Notes under the pieces: model-generated | The model's database searches: none | What the model saw: the letters and a program-made list of their open reading frames with translations, nothing else | Told to the model about the DNA's origin: nothing | Position numbers and translations under genes: made by a program | Shown: piece by piece, positions 24,701-38,239 of the stretch | Position numbering within the stretch: the stretch's first letter is position 1 | Layout: the number at the start of each line of letters is the position of its first letter | Source: Archilochus colubris | Lineage: Eukaryota; Chordata; Aves; Apodiformes; Trochilidae | Length of the DNA stretch: 64,000 nt | Reading direction: 5' to 3' | Assembly: GCA_023079485.1 (NCBI GenBank) | Contig: CM041083.1 | Location: forward strand, 111,997,554-112,061,553

Positions 24701-26666
24701 AACAAAAGAAAACAAAACAGAACAAAAATATCCAGAGCTGAAACATCTACTCACATTTTGATACAACCCCAAATATCCTGTTCTTGACTTCTTTGGGTTT
24801 AAGCCTCTTTGCTTTCTTCTCCTACACTACATCTCCCACAGTGCCGTCTTCCTTCCTGAAAAACTTCATTTTTCTCTCCTCTTTAGTGGACAATAATGAT
24901 GAGCCGTCTCCTGCCATCACTGCTCTCCCTGCCCCTTTCCCTGGATTCCATCCCTTTAGTGTCATTCCCTCTGCAGCTTTGCCAGGTTCATGCTACCCAG
25001 ATGCTTCATCCAATAGTGATACTGGTTTGCAATTGGAAATTTGGAGAGGGTAAGGGAGGAGAACAGGATTTTCTTTTTCCAGTGCCCAGAATAAACTGCT
25101 GTTTTGTGGATGTTGTGGTTACAATTTGACACCTTGAAAAGTTGGGCTTGCTTTCATCTTATGTTGTCCCTCTTTCCTTGCTCAGCAAGGAGAGCTTTCA
25201 GCATCAGAAATGGGAAACACTGCAGACATCAATGGGAATTCTAGGAACACCTACAACTTCCTAAAGAAAATTTAAAACTGCATGAAAACAAGGCACAATC
25301 CCAAAGAAAGCATTTGTTGAAGAAAAAAATTAAAATCCTCCGCAATTACTATCTAACCTAGGATCACATATTTTTCCTTTTTTAATCTCTGCTAAGAATT
25401 CTTTTACCCCTTTACATATCTGCCACTAAACATTCTTTCCTTCATTAGTAATTCTCTTCAACACCTTCAAGAAGTTCACCAGGAATCTCCCTTCATTTTT
25501 GTTGATTTTCCTGAGTGTGTCGCACCCTGGGGGGGGACCTTCAGGCACCCAATTTGCCACTCATGACAAAGGCCCCAGTGGGTGGCATGCCCCACAGACT
25601 CTTCTGTACTGTGTGCCTTAAGTCCCTCATGCACGATAACCCCTAACACAACCCTACTCTTGTGAAAGAGCAGCTGAGTATGAAACTTCTCCATGTTCTT
25701 TCTTGCTTGCCTTTCCTATAAGCCCTGCTATGTAGAGTGGAAAAATATTTTTCACCCCAAGTCCTGGTCCCAGCCCCACCACTGTCCTCTCTTGCTTGCC
25801 CATGATCCTGCCCCAGAGCAAGATGCTTTCATCTCAGGTGCCACTGCTCACCTGTGCACCAGCTGCATGGGAGAGCTTGGTGCACACACACCTCTGCTGC
25901 CAGAGACTCTATTTTAAGAGTAGACACACTGTTAACAGAGACTCTGAAAAACACTTAAGATCCCAGATTGTAGGAAAAAAATCCCAACACTGTTCAAAAG
26001 AGAACATTACTGGAATGAGAGCATTATGCATGATTCATGGGCAGCACGATACCTGAAACATTTCTGTGATGCGTTTTCCTCAAAGAGCAGTGTTAGGATT
26101 TGAAGAGAACATGCCAACATACCCACAGTATTTCCATACAGCTCTTTGAATAGATACTGGTAAATGTATCTGAAGGAAAGATTTTAAAGCTGTACTGAAC
26201 TCCTGTGTCAAATGCTGCCAAAAACTTGACATTTTTCCTTGCCTACTTGCTTAGTGCTAGGGGAGAAGGAAGTTCACATTTATTTGTTATCCCACCATTA
26301 AGAAAAATAACTTAATATCCTGAACAAGTATATCTTAGAGACATTAAATTGGGATCCCTAGTCAAATAATCATTTCCTCAAAATGAGGAACATTCAGATG
26401 AAAACTTCAGTAGAGAACAGAGAGAAAAGTCTGCAATACCATCAGTCATACTAGCTTGGAAAACTGGCTTAGGAAGCTGATTGCTCTGCTGGAACTGATG
26501 TTTGGCTTTTTGAGAAAATAAATAAATAAGTTCTTTTGTCTAATAGGGCTAAAGATGCGCACAGCTAAGGCAAGGATGGCTTGCAGGATGCCACATGCCA
26601 GATGATAGGGTGACGCCTTCCCCTTAGCTGAAGAACAGAAAGAGATTCTTCCTTGGGTTTGTAGGG

Positions 26667-27317
26667 TGTACTGGTTTGAGCCAGGAGAGAACCAGTTTTC
26701 TACTTAGCAATTTTACTTTTCAGGCAAGTCTCTTCTAAGTAACTGTACTTGCTGAAATTAACAGCATGCTTTTCAGTCAGTTTGCTTCCAAGACTGATAA
26801 TGCTTGATGTTTACAGTTATTGCTGGAGAACAGCTTGCAGAACCAAGCTGATCAAAATTGACCAGACCAAGTATTCCACCCCACAAGCATCATACTCGGT
26901 ATAAATCTGATGAGTCACAAGAGTCAAGCTCTCTTTATCCATTGCCAGCATCATGAGAGGACTCCATCCATTCATTTGCCTCTGATCCTGACCAGTATGT
27001 TCCTGAATACAGTTCCCATCTGCCACTGAATCCAGGAGTTCAGCTGGGACTTTATTAGGGCCTGCCCTGCAGCCTCAGTGGTGATATAAGCATTACTGGG
27101 GGAGCTGCGTTGGGTTTGTATACATTTATATATATACATATATATAATTACTTTGGGGTTTATCATTATTTTTTTCATTAAAGATGTGTAGTTTAGTTTC
27201 CAACATGTGAGTTTAAGCGTCCTTACTCTCTTTCCTTTTCCTTTCTGGAAAGACAGAGGGGTTAATAGAGAGCATCTGTCATTCGCTTAATTGCCAGCCC
27301 AGCATTAAACCTTGAGA
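26667..27317 (+). mobile_element. Solo LTR of an avian endogenous retrovirus
   Basis: It starts TGTACTGGTTTGAGCCAGG and ends near CAGCATTAAACCTTGAG. The same blocks recur in order in the second copy at 44.4-45.2 kb: CTGGTTTG, ACCAAGTATTCCA before TACTCGGTATAA, CCCTGCAGCCTC, GTGTAGTTTAGTTTCCAAC, GAGAGCATCTGT and TTAATTGCCAGCCC. A CTCGGTATAA box-like site and a TATA/ATAT-rich stretch are visible. No internal retroviral genes flank it, so it is a solo LTR. The family looks like an avian ERVL-type LTR, which is my recollection and was not searched. I could not find a clean target-site duplication. Confidence 0.82.
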
Positions 27318-30300
27318 GAGGAAGAGATGGCTTCAAGGTGTGAGACAAAACCAGCTTGCTGTTGATACTCCCTGATTCCAAATGAGAATTTCAAAACGAG
27401 TCAATAAAATCCATGCTCCTGGCTTCATGTCTCAGCACCTAAATAGAGGTGCTCTGAGAGGCACAGAGCACCTGCAACTGTTATTTATGCTAACAGCAGC
27501 TGCAGGAATTTTGTACCTTGGAAACTTCAGGTCATTTTAGATAGCCACCTTTTAGAAGACTGAAGCATTTAATATTTCAAACACAGTCTTTTTATTAGCT
27601 TAATATCTGAGACCTGCATCCTCTCCTCTGCTAAGGCAAATTGCGCAGACCTCACATGGTTCATCGCCTCTTAACTTGTCACCATTTTTTTCTTAAAGCA
27701 TTGACACCTGAACAGATGGTATTCCCAGAGTGATCTCGCTAATAATCAGAAGCACTGCCCCCTGCCTCTTTTTTTCATTGCTATTTAGCTATGCCACTGC
27801 ACTGCAGCTTATGCTTGATTGATTACCTGCTATTGCCTCTGCCTCCTCTCTACATCTACTGCCCCAGGGAAGGCACTGCCCCATCTTACAAGTGGGACCC
27901 CCTTTCTTTGTCCCTGGATATGTGCCCTGGCATGTCACATTAGTCAAATGCATGTTGTTCAGATGAACCCACCTCCTCCAGAGATCAAGCCAAGCTTATA
28001 TCAGGTAAGCAGTTCTCTTCACTGTTTATTTATGTCTGTGTCATCACCTGGGATTTCCTGTGATTAGCTCTAAAGACACAAAGCAACACTGAACAAAGAA
28101 TTGATTCCTGGAGAAACCTTATGTTAACACCCTTATCACCTTCATTACTCCCGTGGTCCATGAGCAAAGCAAATTTTAACCCACCTTACTGCTACCTTTG
28201 TATTGCATTAGTTTTTTCCTTTATCAAAGGGGCAGGAGAGAGCCATTCAGATACTACTAAGAAATCAGAGTAAATCACATCAACAATGAGTTCTAGCCTT
28301 ATTGAAACCTATGAAGTTAGGGAACACATATTCTACCAGGGATAAGTGTTGAATGATATAATTACATGATCATATTTTAATTTTTTCCCCATCCAAGGTA
28401 AGGCAAAAGGTTTTCCAGGTCTCTTCTTGGACTTAATGTCAAATGAGCCACTTTAAAGTTTCTGCAGTTAAACCAATTACTATTTCTAAAAATTAGTATA
28501 TATCATTGGCTTCTTCCATGAGTGATCAACTTCTTCACTAGAAGTCAAAATCAAATGCTCATCAGAAGTCTCAGTCAATCCTTGTTTTGCCAGCAAAGCA
28601 GAAAACAGTAGCATATATCATGTTTACCAGCTGTCTGCCTTCTCTCTTCATGACTTTGACCTTTTTTTCACATGAGCAGGTTATGAAAAGTTGTTCTAAA
28701 ATCTCCCCCAACAGCAATCTTTCTTTCCTTCTCTGCCATTTCCTGCAGTCTGCACTCTTTCCACTCTGTTTTATTTACCCAAATGCCTGAGGGTTGGGTT
28801 TGTGAGGGTTTTTTTTACCTCTGATGTAATTACTTGATGAGAAGGAACTGCCATACTTGAAGAGATCCAAAGCCCTCCTGTTTCAGCCTCTTGGCTCTGA
28901 CACTAGCTTGCACCAAATGTTTCAGAGGAAGATATTGGCTAATATGCTGTTCAAGGAGTGTCTTCCTGATTTCTGATGCTTAAGGGTTGTTTTATACTTC
29001 ATGCTTTCTCTCTGTTCCTTTTCCAAAATCATTTTTTAAAGCATGCTTCGATACAACTAGAGGCAGAATAATGAGAGTAAAATCCAATCACCTGTTTTTC
29101 ACAGGGATCAACCATGAATTTCCCGAGCCAAGTCTTTGACAGAGAAATAGGCAGTTTCCATAATGAAACTGTGAATCAAAACATATCCCATTGATGGTGG
29201 GAGGGATTATTATTGAGCTACCATCCTATAAACTGGAAATGTATTTTTCGAACTATTGCTCTCAGTACCTATTCACATTCACCATACTTAAGCACATAGC
29301 ATTCCTTGGTTACAAGGGACAATTCATTATCGCTGTGTGAAATTCCACTGATTACTGTTACTGCAATACTTCACATATGTGACTTTAAAACTTTCTAAAT
29401 GTGTTATATTAGATGCATACAGTTAAAATGAATGGGGTGTATTATACAGATAATTCAATATGCATAATGAATAACACACATGAAGGATACACAATGATAA
29501 CATATTACATGCCTGAAAGCATTCCTATATATGCAAGCCAGCCTCTTTGACAGATGGAAGGGCTACGCTTACTAAATGCTGGACATCTTCTAATTAATGC
29601 TGACCAAAGTGACACCTAGTTAATTGTTCTAAATGTAACAGAAAAAAAAAAAGAAAAAAAGCATATTGTGTAAATGAACAAAAAATGCAGGTTGAATTTT
29701 TGAATCTTTTTTACTTATTTAAGAAAAGAACAAACCACCTCAGACCTCAAGAAACTAGAAAGAAGGCCTGTAAGAACAGGTCACACAGCTGAAATGGTAA
29801 CACCATGCCCTGGCCCTTGTCCTGTTAGAAGATTGTTGGCTATGCTAGGGCTACTGAAGAGAGTTGCAGCTGTTTTGGGGGACTCGGCATCAGCATCAGT
29901 TTCCTGCTAGGCCTGGGTGTTTTCCATTCAAGTCCTGGAAGCAAGCAACCATATTGCTACCTTAACTTGTTTCTTCGGAACAATTTCTAGTCTCTGAGTT
30001 TGCAGAGAAGCACCTCACAAATGTTCTGTGAGTAACTCAGAAGCTAGAAGGCAAATGTGGAAGATTTTAAACCTATTTTTCCAAGTGTTATGCATTACTC
30101 TTCCATGCCTATTTCGGTCTGACTCATCTTGACTAAAAGCTTGGCAATTGCAAAGGTTGCCAGTAGCTCTAAACAGCACTCGAGTGAGAAACTAGAAGGT
30201 TGGCAGAAGTAACAGGGTTTGCTGATAAAAAAAGAAATCTCCCAGTTTATCTGCAAAGTCATGTGCCTCGTAGCCTCACCTTTGGACCCCCAGCAACACT

Positions 30301-31261
30301 GGATGGCACAGCAGGGAGTGCAGGAGCAGAGAGCAGGGAGAAGCTGCTGGAGCGATTCCATGCATCAGGGATTGTGCTGCCATGGCAGCGCACCCGCCAC
30401 AGCTCCAGGGTGCACACCAACCAGCCTGCAGTTCAGCCCACAGGACAGGAATGCAGCAATAATTTATTCTTTGCTCTGCCTCCAGTTCAGCAAAGCTGGT
30501 AAGTGCCTGCCCAATTTTTTGCAGGATCAGAAGGAAAAGTGGGATTGAATTTTTCAGTGGCCTACACATTACATGTTATAGGGAGGAATTTTTAAAGAAA
30601 AAATTTCTTTTTTTTTTCTCTTCATCATTATCGTCTTTCCTAAAGCATTCTTAAGGCACTGTTCATAGTATTTGACTAATCAGTCATCTGTAATATTAAT
30701 GTGTTTTCACGCTGTACACTATTTTACGGGCTCTCCATATACCTGTTACAGCATGAAAATGGTAGAACACTGGCACTGGATGCCTTCCAAGCAAAAAGGT
30801 GAGTTTTTCTTTGTAGCAACTGATAAAGTTGCCTTGAGGTGGAGATAAGCAACAGGAAAAGGTTTTTTTATAATAACATATATCTTAAAAGAAAAACAAA
30901 CCAAAACATCTGTAATTTCTCAGACAAGAACAAATGCATGTTTAATGTCTCCCTAACATCTTCTCCCCAGTATACCCCCAGAAATTAGCTTACCTTCCAT
31001 GACATATTTTATCTGCCCAAGTAGGAGGTCAGGCTCACCCCGTGGCTTGCTCCCAGAGTCAGTGCAACAGTGGAAGGAAGCCAATGCACAATGATCCCAA
31101 AAGGCTGAAAAACCTAATCCTCATGGCCATTGAAGACTGCTGGAAACACAGACCCAGAGAGTAGGACAAGACTTAGCAGCCTTAGGACTTAGGTTTGCTT
31201 GAGTCGCTGATGAAACCACACTCAGAAGTATGAGTCATTCCAGAGGTAAGGGTTCCTATTT
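27318..31261. other. Gene-free unique DNA
   Basis: It includes repeat-free stretches (27.44-27.85 kb and 29.38-29.56 kb) with TAAT and ATGCATAAT-type motifs that look like possible conserved elements, and a GC-moderate patch at 30.28-30.48 kb. No exon is supported. Confidence 0.55.
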
Positions 31262-31545
31262 CACAGAATCACAGAATTGTTTAGGTTGGGAGGGACCTCT
31301 TGAGATCACCTAGTCCAACCTCTCTTTACAAGCAGGATGAACTAGACAAGATTGTCCAGGACTTTTTCCAGCCAGTTTATTATCTAAAAGGAGACTCCAC
31401 AGCCTCTTCAGGCAATCCATGCCAGTAGTTGACTACCCACACAGGAAAAAAACGTTTTATTGTGTTCAGATGGAATTTTATGTGTGTCCATTTGTTCCCA
31501 CTGTCTCTTGTAACCTCACTGGGTACCACTGAGAAGAGCCCGGAA
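31262..31545 (-). mobile_element. CR1 LINE 3' fragment, inverted
   Basis: It begins CACAGAATCACAGAATTG with the following GGTTGGGAGGGACC and reads into the TGGGTACCACTGAGAAGAGC stretch. It is a short, diverged 3' end of CR1 with no coding capacity. Confidence 0.88.
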
Positions 31546-32518
31546 CTTCACAGATAAGCAGCTGTATATTTTCAGAATTACAGGGTTTGGCATATAAGAT
31601 CCTTTACACTGAGCAGGTAAACCTGGAAGATTTGCAGACTGTCCACAGCCATGAAAGCTCTATGCCTTGGAAACTTGCCCCACTGCTGCTGCTGAGCCAT
31701 GATCAGATCTGGTAAATTGAACAAATAGCACAAACTTGTGCCATTTTGGAGAAAGTCCCTCATACTAGGCTAAGATGACTGCTGCCACCACTAAACTGGT
31801 GAAAAGATGAAAATAGTCATGTGAACTGTGTCCAAAACCCTTGAAGGCAGTCACATTTAAACTGGCATTGTTGGTTTTTTTTAAATACAGGCTTCTGGAG
31901 GGAAGCAGATGTGGAGGTGAGATCCACTGTAGGAAGTGATCTGTGATTCTGTTGACAAAATCTATCCCAATTACACTCTGTTGATGGAAATGGTTTCATA
32001 TCTGCCCCACAAAAACGCTTCTCAGGATAGTTCAAACACCATGCATTTAACAGAGACATGTAATGCTATTTCTTCCCATCCCCTGCCATTCTGCTGATAT
32101 TTCACATATTTCCAAAGCGAAGGTGGAGCCTCTTTCCTGCACCACATACAGGCCCAAGGGCTGGCCAGTTCTGTGGCCACCACTGAGCTACAATTTTTTC
32201 AGGAGGGCTCAGGGCACAGAAGCCTGCAGCAGGGCTCTGCACCTCGAGCAACACTCTAGTCAAGCCCCTGGACTACTTCAGCCCCATTCTTGCATGGTCC
32301 AGTATGAATCCTGAGGACCATAAAATGGGGGTATTAACAGGTAGCATGAAAAGTGATCTGAAATATTTGGTCCCGGTGTTGAAGAGGACTTTACTGCTAA
32401 GCATCCTACCTTTCCTTGGTTCCCTGGGCACTTCCATTCTCCAACATGTTCTGGCAGGGAGGGCAGTGAAGGGCAGATGTCCAGCTGCTCTATTAAAGGC
32501 AGAAGGTCACATGTATGC
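31546..32518. other. Gene-free DNA between two inverted CR1 pieces
   Basis: Only short overlapping frames are seen on both strands. No function is suggested. Confidence 0.55.
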
Positions 32519-33118
32519 CAGCAGACCATGGAATGGTTTGGGCTGGAAGGGACCTTCAAAAGTCATCCAGTCCAACCCCCCTGCAGTAAGCAGGGGCACT
32601 TTTTACTAGATCAGGTCGCTCAGAGCCCTTTCCAACATGACCTTGAAGGTTTCCAGACATGGACCATTGCAAAAACTGTAAAAAATGTCTTCCTTCTGTT
32701 TGGTCTAAATCTATCCTCTTTTAGTTTAAAACTATTACCCCTTCTCCTATTGCCACATGCCCTGCTAAAAAGATTGTTCCCATCATTTTTCTTACAGGTC
32801 CCTTCAGGTACTGAAAGGCTACTCTAAGTTCCTCCTGAAGCCTTCTCTTCTCCAGGCTGAACAAGCCAAATTCCCTCAGTCTGTCTTCAAAGGAGAGGTG
32901 CTCCAGCCCTCTGATCATCTTCCTGGCCCTCCTCTGGATCCACTCCAAAAGCTCCATATCTTTCCTGTGCTGAGGACCCCAATACTGGACATGGTACTCC
33001 ACGTGGGGTCTCACCAGAGCAGAGGAGAGGGACAAAATCAACCCCCTCAACCTGCTGGCCATGCTTCTTTTAGTGCAGCCCAAGACGCAGTTGGCTTTCT
33101 GGTCTGCAAGCAGATGTA
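32519..33118 (-). mobile_element. CR1 LINE fragment, inverted, degraded tail
   Basis: The GGCTGGAAGGGACCTTCAAA stretch, the CTCTTCTCCAGGCTGAACAA stretch, the TGGTACTCCACGTGGGGTCT stretch and the AGACGCAGTTGGCTTTCTGG stretch are CR1 in reverse. The octamer tail is worn. A 120-codon minus frame at 32721-33083 (ending near KMMGTIFLAGHVA; containing SALVRPHVEYHVQYWGPQ) is the eroded C terminus of the CR1 ORF2. Confidence 0.93.
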
Positions 33119-33289
33119 GATGAAGAGTACTGATGCACAGAAATTAATCAGTCCCAAGAAATCCACCATAATGGCAAAAAACTTTCCTAAAGAAAATTTA
33201 AAAGATTAAAGTGTGTGGAACAGTGAGAGGTGGTTTTTTTGGCTTTTGGATTTGTTTTAGTTTTGCATTTGTAATTACTTAAATGCAGC

Positions 33290-33580
33290 GTTCTTCACAA
33301 CAGACATAATTCACAGGCCTTTAATGCTGTGCCTTTCAAAACAAACATGAGTCAGAGCCCCTAGGTAAACTTCCTGGGCTGGCAGTGAATATCATTATTG
33401 TGTGATAGAGTGCAGCAAGCTGTTTGCCAGATTACTCAAGCTCCTAAAGCTAGCAAAATGCATTGCCATTTATTTATTACGCTCATGATAATTACAATTA
33501 TCATCACTGCAGTGCCAATCTGCTGCAGAATGAAGGCCTCTTCATGATGTCTCCCAGGATTCAATGTTAGGTCTGAGTAG
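33290..33580. promoter_or_regulatory. Possible enhancer with TAAT palindrome
   Basis: This repeat-free block holds a near-perfect inverted repeat at 33485-33504, ATGATAATT-N2-AATTATCAT. It contains TAAT cores on both strands, as for paired homeodomain binding. AATAC and ATTTATTA motifs and TAATTACTTAA occur nearby. The function is inferred. Confidence 0.3.
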
Positions 33581-35479
33581 TTAGCCAAATTATGGGGCCT
33601 TGCAGGAATTTTTTTTTTTTCCTGCAGAAATGAGGACTTACTAAGAGGTATAAAGCAGCATACTCCTGCTCATTTAACAGCAATGTACAAGAGCGATGCA
33701 AAACCCCTGCTACAAACCTCCTTCTGTACAAGGTACTGTCTCAGTCTCTGCTTTGGGGTGTAACGGGGAGAAGATGTTAGGGAGACAATATCCAAGCACA
33801 GGTTCCAGCTCCGTATTATGTGCACTGAGCCTAAAAATCAGTATGTATCTCCATTTCCTCATAAATGTGTCGCTTTGTATAAAGATCCATAGAAATTACA
33901 TAACGTCTATGTGTACAAAGTAAACAGGAATATGCCTCTGCCTTTATTTCTAGCCTGTTCCTGAGTACATCTTGGCATTAAGGAGGAGTCAGAACATACT
34001 GAGACATTAGGCCAAGGAGAGCAGAAAAACCCAGACTGTGAGCAGAGGGGGTGGAAACAGAGTGTAGGCAGGTGAGAAATGTGAGATCATTTATCCAACA
34101 CTGCAGCAGCCTAAAAGAATACTTATCTTCATATGGTGCTTCAGATCTTCAAAATCCTAAGAAAAACATTAGTCAAACTAATGAAATTAGTTATCTAAGG
34201 TCATATTCTTTTAATTTTCATTTAAGGGAAATTTTCTTGGATGATTTTGATGAGTTGCATTAATTTAAAACTACAAATCAGTTATCTTACCTTGCCTTGC
34301 ATTTCCCTTCACATGTCTTCTGGCAGAATATCTCCTGGTTACCTGAGCATCGGTTCCTTTGAGACTCTTGACACAATCAAACAGTATGTTTCCTGGTAAC
34401 ACGTGTTACAATGTCAGGTGACATTTCTTAAACAAGACAGGACTAGATCTTTGGGATTCACTTTAGCTAATTGGGTTTAGAGTTGTCTTGTCACTGTACC
34501 TTCACTTGACTGATGTACAAGAATGTTTGAGCAAATGCATTAATCTCTTTCATTTTCATATACAGTGAGATGCTGGATAACAGCACTTAGTGAGCACTGT
34601 GCTCACCTCACTAGGGGTTCCAGATGATGGTCATTAGTATAAAACCAATGCAGATTTCCAACACACTGAACCTTAGCAATTCAAATATGGATCTAAAACT
34701 GATCTACAGGCTGAAGTCAGCCCTTGCATTGTATTGGTGTTGCTATTACTCAGTGGTATTGTCTTAATTATGAACTACTGGTAAGATATATGACTTACTA
34801 CATAGTAAGATATGTGGTATCAATAACTTATTTGGTCTCTCTCTGGGCACAGAGAACTACCAGGGGTCCATCTCTGCTCAAGAGTAGCCCTACTTGTAAA
34901 AACACTGAGGAACTTTTTAATAGGCATTTTTTAATATGAATGTGAGGGGAGAAAAGTGAGTCCTGAATATTTACCGGGTCAAATCTCACAAAATTATGAA
35001 TAATAAAGATTCTCAGTAACTGACACCTATAGCATGGCAGTAATTTAGGCAAAAATTAGGCTGAAACTTTTTATCCTTCCTTTTGCTACTGTGGATAACA
35101 GACCAATTAAAATACATCATGTGAAGCTCATTGATGTCATACATAAGACGGAGGAATAGAATAGATCAAAATCAATCAAATTGCCACAGACAAGCATAAA
35201 AGAATAGCATAAACACATAAGGCTAAAGGAGAAAGCAATGAGCAGGAGACATCCAGGGAAATGCGAATCATTCCATAAATACATTAATAGTAAGAGGGAG
35301 ACTAAGCAGAATTTTTTCACTGTAAACAAGGAAAGTGTTACTATCTTATTTAACAGAAAGTCAGTCACTTTGGTGGCTTTAATGACTGACAGATGATGCT
35401 GAGAAGACCATAGTGCTTAATGTCCTTTCTTCATGAAATCTTCTCTAGAAAAGTCTATCCTATAAACTAACCTGTAACT
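33581..35479. other. Gene-free unique DNA
   Basis: AT-rich sequence with a faint MIR/L2-like phrase near 34120-34160 (TTCATATGGTGCTTCAGATC). Nothing else is recognised. Confidence 0.55.
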
Positions 35480-36740
35480 GCTGGTAACAAAAGGATATAA
35501 TAAAAGAGAGAACCAAGGAACCCTTATGAAGAAAAGAAGACAATAATTTGCTCAGTCTGATGGACTTCATCCTAGGATTTCTATAGAACTATCACAAGGA
35601 ACCTCGAAAGCACTAGTAGTTGTCTCTGAGGGCAGGAGGAGGATAGGCATGGTGGTAGTAGAAGACTGCAATGGTGCAAAACTGTGCACATCATTAAAAA
35701 GGGAAAAAGAAAAAATGGGCCACTACCAGTGTAACTACCACTCCTATAAACATTCTGGAGCAAATGAACATATTTTCAAGCTTCTGAAAGATTTTTGTTT
35801 CAAATCAGTTTAATTTCTGTCTATAAAAGTATTAGGGGCCATATGAATATAGGAGAGATATCAATCTGTTGTTATGTTAACAAGATTGTTTATATGGCCT
35901 GACATATCACTTACACAAACTAGTAACTGTCTACATATATATATCCCAGATTCAGGCCTGTTTATTGTTTTCATTAATAGCTATGACCATGAAGTGAGGC
36001 TGAAAGAAACTAGAGGCACACAGGATTAGAGTGAAAACTAGAAAAATTGTGAACTAGCAGAATATGGGAGAAAAAGTTCAACAGATGCAATTGCAGTATC
36101 CTACACTCAACAGACTGTGCAAATACAGGATGGGGAGAAACAGGTTAGATAACAGTTCTGCAAAGAAGGATGTAGGTGTTATAGTCAATGACAAATCGAG
36201 CATGAGTCAGCAGCATCACATTGTTGTGAAAATGGCAAGTCTCATACTGAGATACAGAAACAGAAATAAGGTTTTTGAGACATAAATTGATCCTTCTAGT
36301 CTGCTCATCCCTGGCAAGAACACAGCTGGGCTGGGATACTGCACTCCAGGAAAGTATAGACTAGAAGAAAAGAGTCCAAAGGGGATGAAACTCTGAAATA
36401 ACTGAGATATTCAGCTGAAAAATAAGAAGTAAAGACTTACAGGGTATACACCTTCAAATAAACAGAAGGATGTCACAAAGAGGAAAGGAACAACCTGTTC
36501 TTCATTCAAATAGGAGATAGGAGAGAAGACTTAATTTGCAACAAGAACTGAATTAGACAGTGGGAAAACATTTTACTGGAAACTCAGTGAAGCAGATTTC
36601 CTGCTGAGGCTGTCTCTCCATCACTAGAGGTCTAGCAATATGTTAGAGAAATATCTGTCAGAAATCATACAGGTTTACTTGATTCTCTTTAGGGGAATGT
36701 TCTAGATGACCTCTGGAAGTCCCTTCTAACTCTGTGACCA
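35480..36740 (+). mobile_element. Long, old CR1 LINE fragment
   Basis: This copy is diverged but collinear with CR1 over about 1.26 kb. The ACTACCAGTGTAACTACCAC and TCTGGAGCAAATGAACAT stretches are the reverse-transcriptase region. They are followed by AAGTTCAACAGATGCAATTG, the AAGGATGTAGGTGTTATAGT stretch, the GCATGAGTCAGCAGCATCAC stretch, and CTAGATGACCTCTGGAAGTC near the 3' end. Many stops show it is long dead. It is the longest CR1 piece here. Confidence 0.8.
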
Positions 36741-37399
36741 TCCCTCAGTTGACACCTATGTAAGATGACCACAGCAAATGAACCCTGAACTTAATGATTA
36801 ATCCTTCTTCTACAGTCACAGTTTATTGTACATTGTTCCCTCCCTCAGCACCAATGTGTTTCCTGAACATAAGCACATTCTGTAGCATGCATTACAGCTC
36901 ATGCTTCTAAGTAAGCAACGTTGCAGATTTTTAATTCTGAGTCCTTTTTTAATCACTTCTCCTTCCAGAGTCAGCAAGGTTCTATCTTGGTTTTAAATAG
37001 TCTTGTTTCAGAAAATGTACTTCTCTTTTAAACAACAAACAATCCTTCATTTAAAATGGATTCCAAACAGATGCAATATTTCACTAGTGCTCTCTATCCT
37101 TTTAAAGAACACCACTAAGATCAAAATTTACTACTAAGTAACCTCAATAGGAAAAAACCCAACAAAGCAAATGCTGCATCATTTCATTCCAAACAAGGAT
37201 TTATCTGTAAGCAAGGTAAATCAATCGAACTACAAAACCAAGTTATTTTACATCATGTGCAAGTTCTCCCACAATGCAGACCATCCTGTTCCTGTGGGAA
37301 AACTATAAACTAAATTCTGTTCCAGCCAACATTTATAACACAACTGCTATAATCAATACTTGCTTAGTGCCTTCCATCAGGGACCCTCAAATAACTGAT

Positions 37400-37550
37400 C
37401 AACGCTGATGCTGTTCTCATTTTACCAATGGGAAACAGCAGCAGCCCTGCCTTTATCAAAGGCTGGAAGTGAGTTCTCAAGGTCGAACAGAAAATCAGTG
37501 CCAAAGCCAGGAATTTTGCCATTCAGCCCCTATGCTTCTTTATGTCTTGT
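37400..37550 (+). repeat. MIR-like SINE relic
   Basis: The CTCATTTTACCAATGGGAAA stretch, CAAGGTCGAACAGAAAATCA and the GCCAAAGCCAGGAATTTTGC stretch follow the MIR 3' pattern of oligo-T, paired G/A block and accession-type end. The relic is old and diverged. Confidence 0.55.
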
Positions 37551-37673
37551 TCTGACACTGCTGGTTTCAGGTGCCATGTTTTTCTATATGATGCAAATGC
37601 CCAATGCCTAGTTTTAGGCTGAGTTCCCTTTTTGAGTAGCTATACAATGACAACACACACTCTGATAGCTTAC

Positions 37674-37692
37674 TTTTTTTTTTTTTTTTTTT
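37674..37692. repeat. T19 run ending in CAG
   Basis: Nineteen thymines precede CAGAATAAAC. It resembles a splice acceptor, but there is no exon after it, so a simple repeat is the better call. Confidence 0.9.
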
Positions 37693-38239
37693 CAGAATAA
37701 ACTGTACAGTGTTAACCATTGATGTTATATTGTCATTGATTTAGTAGCTGCCAGAGTTACAGCAGGAGATAGATTGCTGTTATTTTAGCCTATAAAAGAG
37801 CTTATACCTCCGTCAGCAAACATTTTGGTTCCTTAAAATAAATAAGTAATCTGAGAGAAAATAGTCAAGCTGCAGAAATCTTAAAGGAAATACCTTTTTT
37901 TATTATTATTTTGTTTTTAATTGCTGCATTGACTGTTTCTCACTAGATAACAAAGCTGTGTAAAGGTTTCTGTGATTTGTAGGCACCTATAGGACATCTT
38001 TCATGATAGACTGGGGATAGTTCTACTGGGTATAGCTGGCAATGTTTGGGTAGCAGAGGACTGCAGGGTGGCCTGTTTGAGGGGACACCATGCATGAGCT
38101 GCCTTGGGCTGATGACAGCCACATCCACACAGCTCTGAAACAGATGCAAACAACTTCCACCTAAAAATTTCAAGCAGTCAGAGAAGCACATGGCTTCTCT
38201 GTTCAGATGTATTTAGGAAATGGTGGCAAATGCTGGGGG

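Larger units (their letters stand above)
17403..26666. other. Gene-free unique DNA
   Basis: The stretch holds the X-box-like site and the GGGCA/AAAG tract listed separately, a tandem 16-base pair (GAGATTAAATGAATGC type) near 19216-19250, and otherwise AT-rich unique sequence. No coding frame above 90 codons. Confidence 0.6.
36741..38239. other. Gene-free DNA with MIR relic and T19 run
   Basis: Apart from the listed relic and T tract this is unique AT-rich sequence. The segment after the T tract (37.70-37.84 kb) is repeat-free and could be conserved. Confidence 0.5.

Noticed and set aside
37674..37700. Strong splice acceptor formed by T19-CAG
   Set aside because: No open exon with a donor follows; a simple T tract explains it.
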